Assembly: GCF_900188005.1 (NCBI RefSeq)
Contig: NZ_FZNR01000002.1
Location: forward strand, 310,001-374,000
DNA length: 64,000 bases
From: Actinoplanes regularis
GTDB taxonomy: Bacteria > Actinomycetota > Actinomycetes > Mycobacteriales > Micromonosporaceae
Reading direction: 5' to 3'
Positions within the stretch are counted from its first letter, which is position 1, and each line of letters begins with the position of its first letter. Positions 42,861 to 51,142 of this stretch are shown here, in pieces. The translations under genes and the position numbers were made by a program. The notes beneath the pieces were generated by a model. That model worked only from the letters and a program-made list of their open reading frames with translations, had not been told where the DNA came from and ran no database searches.

Positions 42861-43756
42861 CCACGCTGCGCGGCATGCGGGTCGCGGTCACCGGGGCGAG
42901 CGGCTTCTGCGGCTCCGCCGTCGCCCGCGCCGCCGCGGCGGTCGGTGCCGAGGTCGTCTGCCTCGGCCGGCGCCCCGGGCCGCTGGGCGAACACCGTTTC
43001 TGGGACGCCACCCGGACCGTCCCCGATCTCGCCGGTGCCGACCTCGTGCTGCACCTGGCTGCCGCCGTGGGCGATCCGCCGCCCGGCCGGGCGGCCGCGG
43101 CCGCCTTCCACGCGGTCAACGTGGACGGCACCGCGCGACTGCTGGAAGCGACCGGCGGGCGGCCGCTCGTCTGGGTCAGCAGCGCCAGCGTCTACCGGCC
43201 CGCCCCCGGGCCGATCGACGAGGACCGGCCACTCGGCGGGCGCACAGCGTACGGGAAGACCAAGGCCGCCGGGGAACGCCGGGCCCTCGCCGCCGGGGCG
43301 GTGATCCTGCGCCCCCGGGCTGTCTACGGAGCGGGCGATCCGCACCTGCTGCCCCGTCTGCGGCGGGCCGTGCGCGGCGGTCGGGTTCTGCTGCCCGGGC
43401 CCGACCTCCGGCTGAGCCTGACCGCGGTCGAGAACCTCGCCGACGCCTGCCTCGCCGCCTCCGGCTGGCCGCCCGGCGCCTACAACATCGCGGACGCCGA
43501 GCCGTACAGCCGGGACGCCGTCGTGGCCGCGGCCTGCGGCGTGCCGGTCCGGCACGTCCCGATCCCGCTGGCCGGCGCGGTCGCCGCGGTCGGCACGGCG
43601 GTCTCGCGGCTGACCCGTCGCGAGCCGGCGCTCTCGCGGTATGCCCTGGAGCAGCTCACCGCCCCGGTCGTGCTCGACATCTCCCGGGCCAGGGCTCGAG
43701 GCTGGCTGCCCACCCGGACCTTCGCCGACTATCTGGCCGCCCGCCCCGCCGCATGA
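42857..43756 (+). CDS. NAD(P)-dependent epimerase/reductase, OleD-like
   Basis: 299-residue extended SDR. Nucleotide motif TGASGFCG, catalytic Y132-GKT-K136 and VNVDGTARLLEA. Extended SDRs of the 3-beta-HSD type include OleD, which reduces the OleA beta-keto acid to the beta-hydroxy acid used by OleC. GTG 42857 overlaps the P450 stop. Last gene of the operon. A sugar epimerase role linked to the two GTs is the alternative. Confidence 0.87.
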   Translation: MTTLRGMRVAVTGASGFCGSAVARAAAAVGAEVVCLGRRPGPLGEHRFWDATRTVPDLAGADLVLHLAAAVGDPPPGRAAAAAFHAVNVDGTARLLEATGGRPLVWVSSASVYRPAPGPIDEDRPLGGRTAYGKTKAAGERRALAAGAVILRPRAVYGAGDPHLLPRLRRAVRGGRVLLPGPDLRLSLTAVENLADACLAASGWPPGAYNIADAEPYSRDAVVAAACGVPVRHVPIPLAGAVAAVGTAVSRLTRREPALSRYALEQLTAPVVLDISRARARGWLPTRTFADYLAARPAA

Positions 43757-44239
43757 CCCAAGACCTCGGAGGTACGGCCGATGGAGCCCTGTCCGTAGGC
43801 CTCGCGGCCCAAGTCCCGTCCTCACCCGCGCGACGCCGTCGCCTCCGACGACCGCCGCGCGCCGCACGGTGCCCGCGCGACGCCGTCACCTCCGACGGCC
43901 CATCCCGCGCCTTACGGCTCCTGCGCGTTGCCGTCGCCCCCTGGCGGCCATGGCGCGCCTTACGGACCGCTAAGCGTCCTAGGAAGATAGGACCATTCTC
44001 TTGCATCGCGCGGCTTTCTCCGAAGTCGCACATATGCTCCGGAACGCCGGGAGATGGCGTCGCCGATCGGGAACGAGCCGGTAACGGCGAGGTTGCAGTC
44101 TTCGGCATCACCCGCGTGGCGCACCCGGCAAACTGGCCCGACAAACCGGCATCTTCTACCCTGAATCGGTCCGCAAAACCGGACAGAATCCGCATCACAC
44201 CGCCACTACGCGATGGCACAGGGTAACCCGCATCACCCC
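43757..44239. other. About 480-base gap, no supported gene
   Basis: An open frame starting on the ATGA of the previous stop gives Arg/Pro-rich, non-protein-like sequence and is rejected. Two copies of GCGACGCCGTCRCCTCCGAC lie 50 bases apart (about 43829 and 43879), a weak tandem repeat just after the operon end. The right part is less G/C-rich and leads into the GtrA promoter. Confidence 0.5.
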
Positions 44240-44276
44240 GTCAACGCCGTTGACACAGCCAGTCAACGATGTTGAC
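44240..44276. promoter_or_regulatory. Two GTCAAC-N3-GTTGAC operators before the GtrA gene
   Basis: Palindromes at 44240-44254 (N3 = GCC) and 44262-44276 (N3 = GAT), centres 22 bases apart (two helical turns). Each ends in a -35-like TTGACA, 40-75 bases before ATG 44316. No regulator gene is adjacent. Confidence 0.68.
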
Positions 44277-44315
44277 ACTACGGCGGTAACCATCGCTGTC
44301 CGAAAGCGTTCAGTC

Positions 44316-45179
44316 ATGTCCAGTGTCTCGGGACGGCTCGCCCGCCCACCCGCGTGGAACGCCACCGTGCCCCGCCAGATTCTCTGGTTCATGCTGGTCG
44401 GCGCCCTGAGCACGGTCCTGCAGACGCTCGTCTACGTCTCGGCCCGCGAGATCGTCGCCGCCACCTGGGCCAGCTGGATCGCCCTGCTCGTGGTGACCCC
44501 GGCCAACACCGAGGCGCACCGTCGCATCACCTTCAACGTGACCACCAACGCGATCGGCCGCCTGCACTGGGAGGCCGGTCTCACCTCGGTCGTCGTCTAC
44601 GTGGCCAACCTGTTCGTCTCCCCCTGGTTCGCCTCGATGGCCGGCCCGCACCCGTCGGCGCTGACCGAGTCCATGATCCTGGCCCTGACCGGCAGCCTGA
44701 TCGGCGGCGTCCGCTACCTGATCCTGCGCGGCTGGGTCTTCTCCGCCCGTCGCCACGCCCGCGCCGACACCGCCGCGCTCGAGCCCGCCGGCACCGCCAC
44801 CCGCACCGGGTCGGTCGCCGCCCGGCCGGTCCCGGCCGCCGGCAACACCGTCATCGCACGGCTCGCCCCGGGCCGCCCGGCTGACACCCAGCGCTACAGC
44901 CCGAGGCGCCAGCCGGTCCGTTTCCGCGCCAACGCCGTCCCGGCCACCGCCGGCCCCGTTCACAGCGTGACGAGCCCGGCCTGCGCCGGCCCCGCGAGCA
45001 GCCCGGCCTCCGACGGCTTCCCCCTCGCCGTGCTGGCCTGTCTCGGCACCATGGCCCCCATCCCTACCGGGCGTCTCTGCCTGGGCCAGTCCAACGCCGG
45101 CGCCCTGAACCGGCGCCCTCGCGGCCGGATCCGCGCCTGGCACCGGAACCGCCGCCAGCACCTCACCGCCCGCAGCTGA
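44316..45179 (+). CDS. GtrA-like membrane protein with long disordered C-terminus
   Basis: 287 residues. The first about 140 contain four membrane helices in the GtrA pattern (QILWFMLVGALSTVLQTLVYV, then an HRRITF motif, ending RYLILRGWVF). The rest is Ala/Pro/Arg-rich and probably disordered; it could be an over-extended frame. GtrA proteins flip or help transfer polyprenyl-linked sugars, which may connect with the two glycosyltransferases 3-5 kb upstream. Start ATG 44316 has only a weak ribosome site. Confidence 0.72.
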   Translation: MSSVSGRLARPPAWNATVPRQILWFMLVGALSTVLQTLVYVSAREIVAATWASWIALLVVTPANTEAHRRITFNVTTNAIGRLHWEAGLTSVVVYVANLFVSPWFASMAGPHPSALTESMILALTGSLIGGVRYLILRGWVFSARRHARADTAALEPAGTATRTGSVAARPVPAAGNTVIARLAPGRPADTQRYSPRRQPVRFRANAVPATAGPVHSVTSPACAGPASSPASDGFPLAVLACLGTMAPIPTGRLCLGQSNAGALNRRPRGRIRAWHRNRRQHLTARS

Positions 45180-45236
45180 CCCACACCGCGCCCCCGGCGC
45201 CCGCACGGGCCGGGCACCCTCGGCGGCCTGGGCACG

Positions 45237-45471
45237 CAGGCGCCTCCCCGGCTTCCGCGCGCACTGCCCGTACGAGCCAGGCGCTCCCCAGCCATCGCAC
45301 GCACCGCCCCTACGGGCCAGGCGCCTCGTCAGCCTTCGCACGCACCGCCTCTACGGGCCGGGCGCCTTGCCGGCCCTCGCACACACCGCCTCTACGGGCC
45401 GGGCGCCTTGCCGGCCCTCGCACACACCGCCTCTACGGGCCGGGCGCCTTGCCGGCCTTCGCATGCACCTC
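45237..45471. repeat. 41-bp tandem repeat founded by the 3' end of the histidine kinase gene
   Basis: Units (as + strand) at 45431-45471, 45390-45430, 45349-45389, 45308-45348 and about 45268-45307, with a partial one before. On the minus strand unit 1 contains the last codons (AKAGKAPGP) and stop TAG of the kinase. Units 2-3 are nearly identical to it and the others progressively diverged. The array fills the gap between two convergent genes. Confidence 0.92.
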
Positions 45472-47268
45472 GGCCAGGGTGCCGCTGACCGCCGCGAGCA
45501 ACTGGTCGGCGGAGAACGGCTTCGGGAGCAGATGGGCTCCCGGCTCGAGCAGGCGCTCGAACCCGACGCTGTAACCGGAGATGTAGAGCACCGGAAGGCG
45601 TGGATCGGCACGGTGCAGGACCGCGGCGAGACTCGGTCCCGACATCTCGGGCATCACGACATCGGTGACCAGGAGATCGCAGCCGTCTCGGGCGTGCGCG
45701 TCGATGGCCTCCGATCCGCAGGAGACCGAACGCACCTGATAACCGCCGGTCGCCAGAATACGAGCGATGCTGGCCGCGAGAACAGGTTCGTCTTCGACGA
45801 TCAGGATGCTCTCACCGCGCCCACGGGGCGATTCCAGACCCGGGGGAACGGCACATCCCTGATCGAAGAACTCCTCCGCGACCGGGAAATAGATCCGGAA
45901 GGTCGTTCCGGATCCGAGCTTGGAACTGACATTGATGCTGCCGCCGGTGGCGGCGATTATGCCGTACACGGTCGCGAGTCCGAGTCCCGTGCCGTGGCCT
46001 TTCGCCTTGGTGGTGAAGAACGGTTCGAATATGCGACTGACGGTTTCCGGAGACATTCCCGTCCCGGTGTCGCTGACCCGCAGCTCCACGTACCGCCCCG
46101 GTTTGATCGCCGGACGCAGGTCCTTCCGTTTCCCCTGGATGTCGACGGCGGCGGCGGCGATGACCAGGGTGCCGCCACCGGGCATCGCGTCACGGGCGTT
46201 GACGGCGAGGTTGACGAGGATCTGCTGCACCTGCCCGGCGTCGACACAGATCTTCAGCGGGACCGGCGACGGATCCATGACGAGGTCGATGTTCTCACCG
46301 ATGGTCCGGGCGAGGATCGCATGCGCTTCGGCGATGGCCGCGTTGATGTCGAGAACCTCGGGGTGGACGGCGTCCTGCCGGATGAAGATGAGCAGCTGGG
46401 CGGTGAGTCCGGCCGCCCGCTCGGCGGCCGTGCGGATCCGGGCCAGGTCCTCGCGAGCGTCCTCCGGGACCCGCTCGGTCACGAAGTCGGTGTAGTTCAG
46501 AATGATGCTCAGCACGTTGTTGAAGTCATGGGCGATGCCACCGGCGAGCTGCCCGAGGCTGGCCAGCCGCTGGGCGTGGTCCGCCCGCTCGGCGACCGCT
46601 CGCTGACGCGCCTCGGCCAGGGTCACGCCGACGACGGCCAGCACGACGGCGAACAGGCACAGCACCACGATGTATCGCCGGGTGGCCACACCCACCGCCT
46701 CGAGACGGGCGAAGTCGGCGTCCGCGGTCGCGGCCGACAGATCGGAGGCGACTTCGCAGCCGTCGGCGATCTGTACATAAATCTCGACCTCGCGGTTGAC
46801 AACGAGGTCGGAAGCCACCCTTGTGTTCGCGGCCCCGCCGGCGCGGTACAGCTGCAACGCTTCCTGGTCCACGGCCATGAACTCGGCGAAAGCGCCCTCG
46901 ATGGCGTCGACCGTGCGCTTGATCTCGGGCGGTGCGGCCAGGGCGTCCAATGTGGCCAGTTCGTTCTCGAATTTCGCCGCCGCGTCGAGAAACGCCGCAC
47001 GGCTCGGTGAGCTGTCGTCCGTGGCCCCCGGCACGGCTCGGACGATGTCGAGGGCATATGCGGTCTGCCAGCCGTTGAAATCCGCCGCCCGATACTTCAC
47101 CTGCTGTGCGGCCTGAGTGAGCTGCTGCGCCTCCCGCGCCTCGCCCGCCATCGTCTCCTGCCGGCGCGAAACGAAATAGCCCAGAAGTGCCACGGCGACG
47201 AGCGCGGCTATCAAGGCCACATTGACGATCATCCGGGTAGCACGTCGACGGGCCGACAGCCAATTCAC
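45433..47268 (-). CDS. Hybrid histidine kinase (membrane sensor, HisKA, HATPase, receiver)
   Basis: 611 residues. Membrane helices at about 13-30 and 200-220 bracket an extracellular all-helical sensor. The H-box is GGIAHDFNNVLSII, N-box NLAVNARDAM, G-boxes DTGTGM and GTGLGLATVYG. The C-terminal receiver has Asp in LLVTDVVMPEMSG and Lys in LLPKPFS. The HDFNN H-box is typical of kinases with a fused receiver. No separate response regulator is adjacent. Its 3' end seeds a tandem repeat. Confidence 0.92.
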   Translation of the reverse strand: MNWLSARRRATRMIVNVALIAALVAVALLGYFVSRRQETMAGEAREAQQLTQAAQQVKYRAADFNGWQTAYALDIVRAVPGATDDSSPSRAAFLDAAAKFENELATLDALAAPPEIKRTVDAIEGAFAEFMAVDQEALQLYRAGGAANTRVASDLVVNREVEIYVQIADGCEVASDLSAATADADFARLEAVGVATRRYIVVLCLFAVVLAVVGVTLAEARQRAVAERADHAQRLASLGQLAGGIAHDFNNVLSIILNYTDFVTERVPEDAREDLARIRTAAERAAGLTAQLLIFIRQDAVHPEVLDINAAIAEAHAILARTIGENIDLVMDPSPVPLKICVDAGQVQQILVNLAVNARDAMPGGGTLVIAAAAVDIQGKRKDLRPAIKPGRYVELRVSDTGTGMSPETVSRIFEPFFTTKAKGHGTGLGLATVYGIIAATGGSINVSSKLGSGTTFRIYFPVAEEFFDQGCAVPPGLESPRGRGESILIVEDEPVLAASIARILATGGYQVRSVSCGSEAIDAHARDGCDLLVTDVVMPEMSGPSLAAVLHRADPRLPVLYISGYSVGFERLLEPGAHLLPKPFSADQLLAAVSGTLAEVHAKAGKAPGP

Positions 47269-47463
47269 CTGCTTCCCACCCCGCCCCCCGCATCGCTGCT
47301 CGGCATGCTCTCGTGCAAGCCGCTGTCACACTCCTCCGCGCATCGGCCGAGAACGACCCGCGACCCAGCGTGGGCCTATACCAGAATTCTGCCAGCAATC
47401 ATGAACACACGTCGCGTTTTGCTTGGTCGGACACCGCCCCGGAGCACGGCGCCGTGAACGCCT

Positions 47464-48927
47464 GTGGTCGCCGACTCGGCCCGGCTTTCTAAGGTCCGGC
47501 CGGACCCATCCGATGACTGGAACGTGTCGCTGCCGGGTCTGTACGCCACTCTGACCAGCCTCCTGGTGGTGACCTACCCTGCCTGGCCTCTGGAGCAGCG
47601 AGGATGGCCGGTCCTGGTGGTCGGCCTCAGCCCGCTGCCCGCCCTGCTGCTGGGCCTGCGCCGCGCCCGGGCCGGGACCCGGCTGGCGTGGTGGCTGCTG
47701 CTGGGCGGGACAGTCGTCTACGACGTCGGCAACGTGGTCTGGGCGTGGTTGCTCGCGGAGTCCGGGCAGGCCGTCGCCGACGCCGACGCGATCGTCCGTT
47801 TCACGATGGTCGGTGGCGGCGCTCTGATTCTCGCGGCGTCGCTGGTCGTGGTGCTGCGACGGGGTCGCAAGGACATCGGCGGGATCATCGACTCGGTGAT
47901 CGCCGCCATCGGGTTGAGCGGCGTTCTGTGGAACATCGTCCTGTACCCCGCGATGACCACCCACGGCATGTCGACCAACCAGCAGATCAGCCGACTACTG
48001 AACGTCTTCCTGTTGGCCGGCACCCTGGGTGCCCTGGTGCGGGTCTCGCTCGTCGCCGACCGGCGGGTGACCTCGGTGCGCCTGCTCGGCGCATCCGTCG
48101 CGTTCGCACTGCTGGACAACGTGTCCGCCGCGATCGGCACCGAGTGGGTGAACATCCCGTACATGGCGGCCTTCGTGGCGGTCGGCTGCGCCGCGCTGCA
48201 CCCGTCGATGGCCGAGATGAGCACACCGGGCCCGGCGCCCGTCGACGGACTGGGTACCGGCCGGCTGGTCTTCCTCGGCGCCATGCTGGCGGTCGCCCCG
48301 GTCATCGGCGGCTGCCGCGTAATGCTGGGCCTGCCGATCGACGGCGTGCTGCTGGCGATCTCCTCGATCGGGATGATCCCGCTGGTCATGGTGCGGATCG
48401 CCCGGCTGTCCAACGCCTGGCGGGAGGCCGAACACGCCCTGCAGCGGCTGGCCACCTCGGACCCGTTGACCGGGCTACCCAACCGGGCCGCCTGTGTCGG
48501 ACGGATCGAGGCCGAGCTGGCGGCCGGGCCGGACGACCTGACGGTGCTCTTCTGCGACCTTGACGGCTTCAAGCCGGTCAACGACCGGCTCGGCCACGCC
48601 GCCGGTGACGCGCTGCTCGTCGGCGTGGCCGACCACCTGCGCCGCGGCCTGCGCGACAACGATCTGGTCAGCCGCTTCGGCGGCGACGAGTTCGTGATCG
48701 TCTGCCGCGGCCCCGGAGCAGCCGACGCGATGGTCGACCGGATCCGCACGCTGGTCACCCGGGCGCTCGTCGCCGGCGGCGAACAGGTACGCATCGGCAT
48801 CAGCGTGGGCATCACGTCGGCACAGCCGAGTGACACGGCCGACGCCGTCCTCACCCGCGCCGACCTGGCGATGTACCAGGCCAAGCGGCGCAAGCGGATC
48901 GGCGCCCTCAGCCTCGCCTCGGCGTAG
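47464..48927 (+). CDS. Membrane diguanylate cyclase (GGDEF)
   Basis: Up to 487 residues. About eight to nine membrane helices (25-320) without a recognised sensor family, then a GGDEF domain (about 330-480) with intact RFGGDEF and an inhibitory RxxD site (RDND) at the right distance, so it should make and be inhibited by c-di-GMP. The start is uncertain: GTG 47464 or GTG 47524, neither with a strong ribosome site. Divergent from the histidine kinase; its 3' end overlaps the convergent TetR gene by 20 bases. Confidence 0.88.
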   Translation: MVADSARLSKVRPDPSDDWNVSLPGLYATLTSLLVVTYPAWPLEQRGWPVLVVGLSPLPALLLGLRRARAGTRLAWWLLLGGTVVYDVGNVVWAWLLAESGQAVADADAIVRFTMVGGGALILAASLVVVLRRGRKDIGGIIDSVIAAIGLSGVLWNIVLYPAMTTHGMSTNQQISRLLNVFLLAGTLGALVRVSLVADRRVTSVRLLGASVAFALLDNVSAAIGTEWVNIPYMAAFVAVGCAALHPSMAEMSTPGPAPVDGLGTGRLVFLGAMLAVAPVIGGCRVMLGLPIDGVLLAISSIGMIPLVMVRIARLSNAWREAEHALQRLATSDPLTGLPNRAACVGRIEAELAAGPDDLTVLFCDLDGFKPVNDRLGHAAGDALLVGVADHLRRGLRDNDLVSRFGGDEFVIVCRGPGAADAMVDRIRTLVTRALVAGGEQVRIGISVGITSAQPSDTADAVLTRADLAMYQAKRRKRIGALSLASA

Positions 48928-49477
48928 GGTCCTCGCCGCTGAGCAGGCTCTGGATGGCCTCACCGTAGAGCTCGACGACGGTGTCGTGCTCGGCACCGCC
49001 CAGGACCGGGTCACCGACCAGCCAGTACGCGTTGATCAGGCCGGCGAACTGGGCGGCGGCAAGCCGCGCCCGCAGCTCGGGACAGGCGCCGCCGACGCGC
49101 TCGGCGAGAGGGCTGACGAAGACGTCGTGCATGGAGGCACGCAGGCGCTCCTTGATCTCCGGACGGTCGGAGGCGCTGAGCAGCGCACGGTAGACCCCGG
49201 AGACCGGACTGTCGGCGCCGTCGAGCACATAGCGGACCAGTTCCCGGCCGATCGACTCGAGCGGGCCGGCGAGGATCCTGGTCAGGTCGCCGGAGACCGA
49301 GACCGTGGCGAGGAACAGCCCTTCCTTGGACCCGAAGTGCCGGATCACCAGTGCCGGGTCACACCCGGCCGCCGCCGCGATGGCCCGCACCGTGGTGGCG
49401 CCGTAGCCGTCGCGGACGAACAGCTCCCCGGCCGCGAGGCGGATCGCGTCGCGGGGTGGGAGGTTCTGCGGCGGCAC
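48908..49477 (-). CDS. TetR-family repressor (paralogue of 27501-28046)
   Basis: 189 residues. HTH FVRDGYGATTVRAIAAAAGCDPALVIRHFGSKEGLF. The C-terminal domain mirrors the other copy (SGVYRALLSASDRPEIKERL). Starts at GTG 49477. No operator is evident; target unknown. Its 3' end overlaps the GGDEF gene end. Confidence 0.9.
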   Translation of the reverse strand: MPPQNLPPRDAIRLAAGELFVRDGYGATTVRAIAAAAGCDPALVIRHFGSKEGLFLATVSVSGDLTRILAGPLESIGRELVRYVLDGADSPVSGVYRALLSASDRPEIKERLRASMHDVFVSPLAERVGGACPELRARLAAAQFAGLINAYWLVGDPVLGGAEHDTVVELYGEAIQSLLSGEDPTPRRG

Positions 49478-49558
49478 CCGAACATCTTATGGCCGTTTCC
49501 CGGTCCGCCCACCGGCTCCATCGGCGCGGCCGCCCGGCCGGCATCGGCGGAACGGCTC

Positions 49559-49610
49559 GAGAACGGCCGGTCCCGCCCGCGCGTGGGCGCGGGCGGGACC
49601 GGCCGTTCTC
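49559..49610 (-). terminator. Long perfect hairpin terminator
   Basis: 24-bp perfect stem (49559-49582 with 49587-49610) and a 4-base loop GTGG, 14 bases downstream of the surface-protein stop at 49625. Very strong intrinsic-type hairpin without T-tract; it also shields the TetR promoter side. Confidence 0.85.
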
Positions 49611-49624
49611 CAGTGCCGCGACGG

Positions 49625-51028
49625 TCAGTTCTCGGCGGGGTGCCGGCGCCGGGTCAGGAAGAGGGCGACCAGGCCACCCACGATCAGCGCCACGCCGCCG
49701 AGCCCCACCGCCGCCACGTTCGCGCCGGTCTTGGCCAAGCTGGTGACTCCGGACGTACCGGAGGCGGCCGCCGGCGCCTTCGTGGTCTGCTTCGGCTCCG
49801 GACGGCTCACCGGCTTGTCCACCGCGGGGGCCGACGGCACCCGGGCGATCGGCACCTGCGCACTCACCAGGCACGGCCCGGTCGCCGCCACCGACAGGTA
49901 CCCGAAGGCCACGTCGAGCACCGACTCCGACTCGTGCCGGACCTCGACGCGGAGCGCGGACGCCTCGGCGCTCACCGCGGACGCGGTGATCTTCTGGTCC
50001 GCCCGGCCGAGCGAGAGCCGCACCGTCATCTGCGACGCCTGCCCGTCCTGGGCCGTCGTCCCGCTGGGCAGGTCGAGCGAGAGGCTGGTGTTGTTGCTGT
50101 CCAGACCGGCGACCGGCTTGCCCGCGGAGGTCACCGAGAGGACCGCGGGCCGGTAGTTCACCGTGGAGTTCTTCCGGTCGCCGCCGGCGAGCACCTCGAG
50201 CGTCGGCTGCGTGATCACCTTGACGGCGATCTCCTGCGGGGTGCCGGCGAAGAGGGTCAGCTCGCCGAGGGTGATCCGGGCGCCGGAGCGGACGCCGACC
50301 CGCCCGTCCCGGAGCTTGACGAGATCCGTGGCGGTCTGGGTCGCGCCGGTCGGGCCGACCTTGAGCAGGCTCGTCCGGCCGCCCGGGCCGCTGTGGCCGC
50401 CGCCGTGACTGGTGAGGCTGGTCAGGTTGGTGAGGCCGGTGAGGGCGCCGAGTCCCTGCGCGGCCGGGCCGGTGTCGGTCGCGCCGAGCACGTTGAGCCC
50501 CTCGATCATGGTGCTCGCGCGGGTCAGCGGGCCGGTTTTCCCGCAGCGGTACTTGTCGTTCCAGGTGGCCTGGGCGGTCGCCTTACCGAGCCGGGCGTTG
50601 ACCAGGCCGCCGGCGTTCAGGGCGGCGAGCGTGACGTCGACCGGACCCGCCTGGTGGCCGGGCGCCCGGCTGGTGGCGACCGTGCCCTGCAGCGGGAGGC
50701 CGGGCAGGTTCATGCCGAGCAGCTTGGCATCGGCGTAGCTCGCGGTGGCCGTGGTCCGGCCGACGGCGACCTCACTCTTCGTGGGGGCGAGCCGGACGTC
50801 GGCGAGGGAGGGCAGGCCCGAGGCGAGCGGGCCCAGGTCGAGCAGGTTGATCCTGGCCAGATCGGCGTGCGTCGTGGCGGTGAAGCCCCCGACGGTGCAG
50901 GCTGCGCTGCCGGCTGACGCGGGTGCCGCCGGCACGGTCAGCGCCATGACGGCGGCTGCTGCGACGACGGCGGGCACGGCGCCGTGGGGGCGGCGCGGCC
51001 GGGGAACATGGCGGTGGGCGCTCGGCAT
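49625..51028 (-). CDS. LAKTG-anchored surface protein (class E sortase substrate)
   Basis: 467 residues. Signal peptide to about residue 39 (APASA), a Gly/Thr/Leu-rich exported region with no known domain, a Pro/Lys-rich spacer (about 405-425), then LAKTG (431-435), a hydrophobic helix and RRR tail: a complete sortase signal of the LAXTG type used by actinomycete class E sortases. Two cysteine pairs may form disulphides. No sortase gene in the window. GGAAGGA ribosome site before ATG 51028. Confidence 0.85.
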   Translation of the reverse strand: MPSAHRHVPRPRRPHGAVPAVVAAAAVMALTVPAAPASAGSAACTVGGFTATTHADLARINLLDLGPLASGLPSLADVRLAPTKSEVAVGRTTATASYADAKLLGMNLPGLPLQGTVATSRAPGHQAGPVDVTLAALNAGGLVNARLGKATAQATWNDKYRCGKTGPLTRASTMIEGLNVLGATDTGPAAQGLGALTGLTNLTSLTSHGGGHSGPGGRTSLLKVGPTGATQTATDLVKLRDGRVGVRSGARITLGELTLFAGTPQEIAVKVITQPTLEVLAGGDRKNSTVNYRPAVLSVTSAGKPVAGLDSNNTSLSLDLPSGTTAQDGQASQMTVRLSLGRADQKITASAVSAEASALRVEVRHESESVLDVAFGYLSVAATGPCLVSAQVPIARVPSAPAVDKPVSRPEPKQTTKAPAAASGTSGVTSLAKTGANVAAVGLGGVALIVGGLVALFLTRRRHPAEN

Positions 51029-51056
51029 GAAGCGTCCTTCCAGATATAAGAGGATG

Positions 51057-51077
51057 TGTCCGATGTTTCATCGGACA
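51057..51077 (-). promoter_or_regulatory. Perfect inverted repeat in the 5' region of the surface-protein gene
   Basis: 9-bp arms TGTCCGATG/CATCGGACA around TTT, 29 bases upstream of ATG 51028. Either an operator or a 5'-UTR hairpin. A/T-rich TATA-like sequence (51043-51050) lies between it and the start. Confidence 0.55.
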
Positions 51078-51142
51078 GCCCCTAAATCCGGCTACGGCGA
51101 CCTCCGCAGTCACTCATCATTCGGGCATACCGGCAAATACTG

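Noticed and set aside
43753..44226. 157-codon frame starting on the ATGA of the OleD-like stop
   Set aside because: Although the overlap looks like coupling, the sequence is Arg/Pro/Ser-rich without structure and contains a weak DNA repeat.
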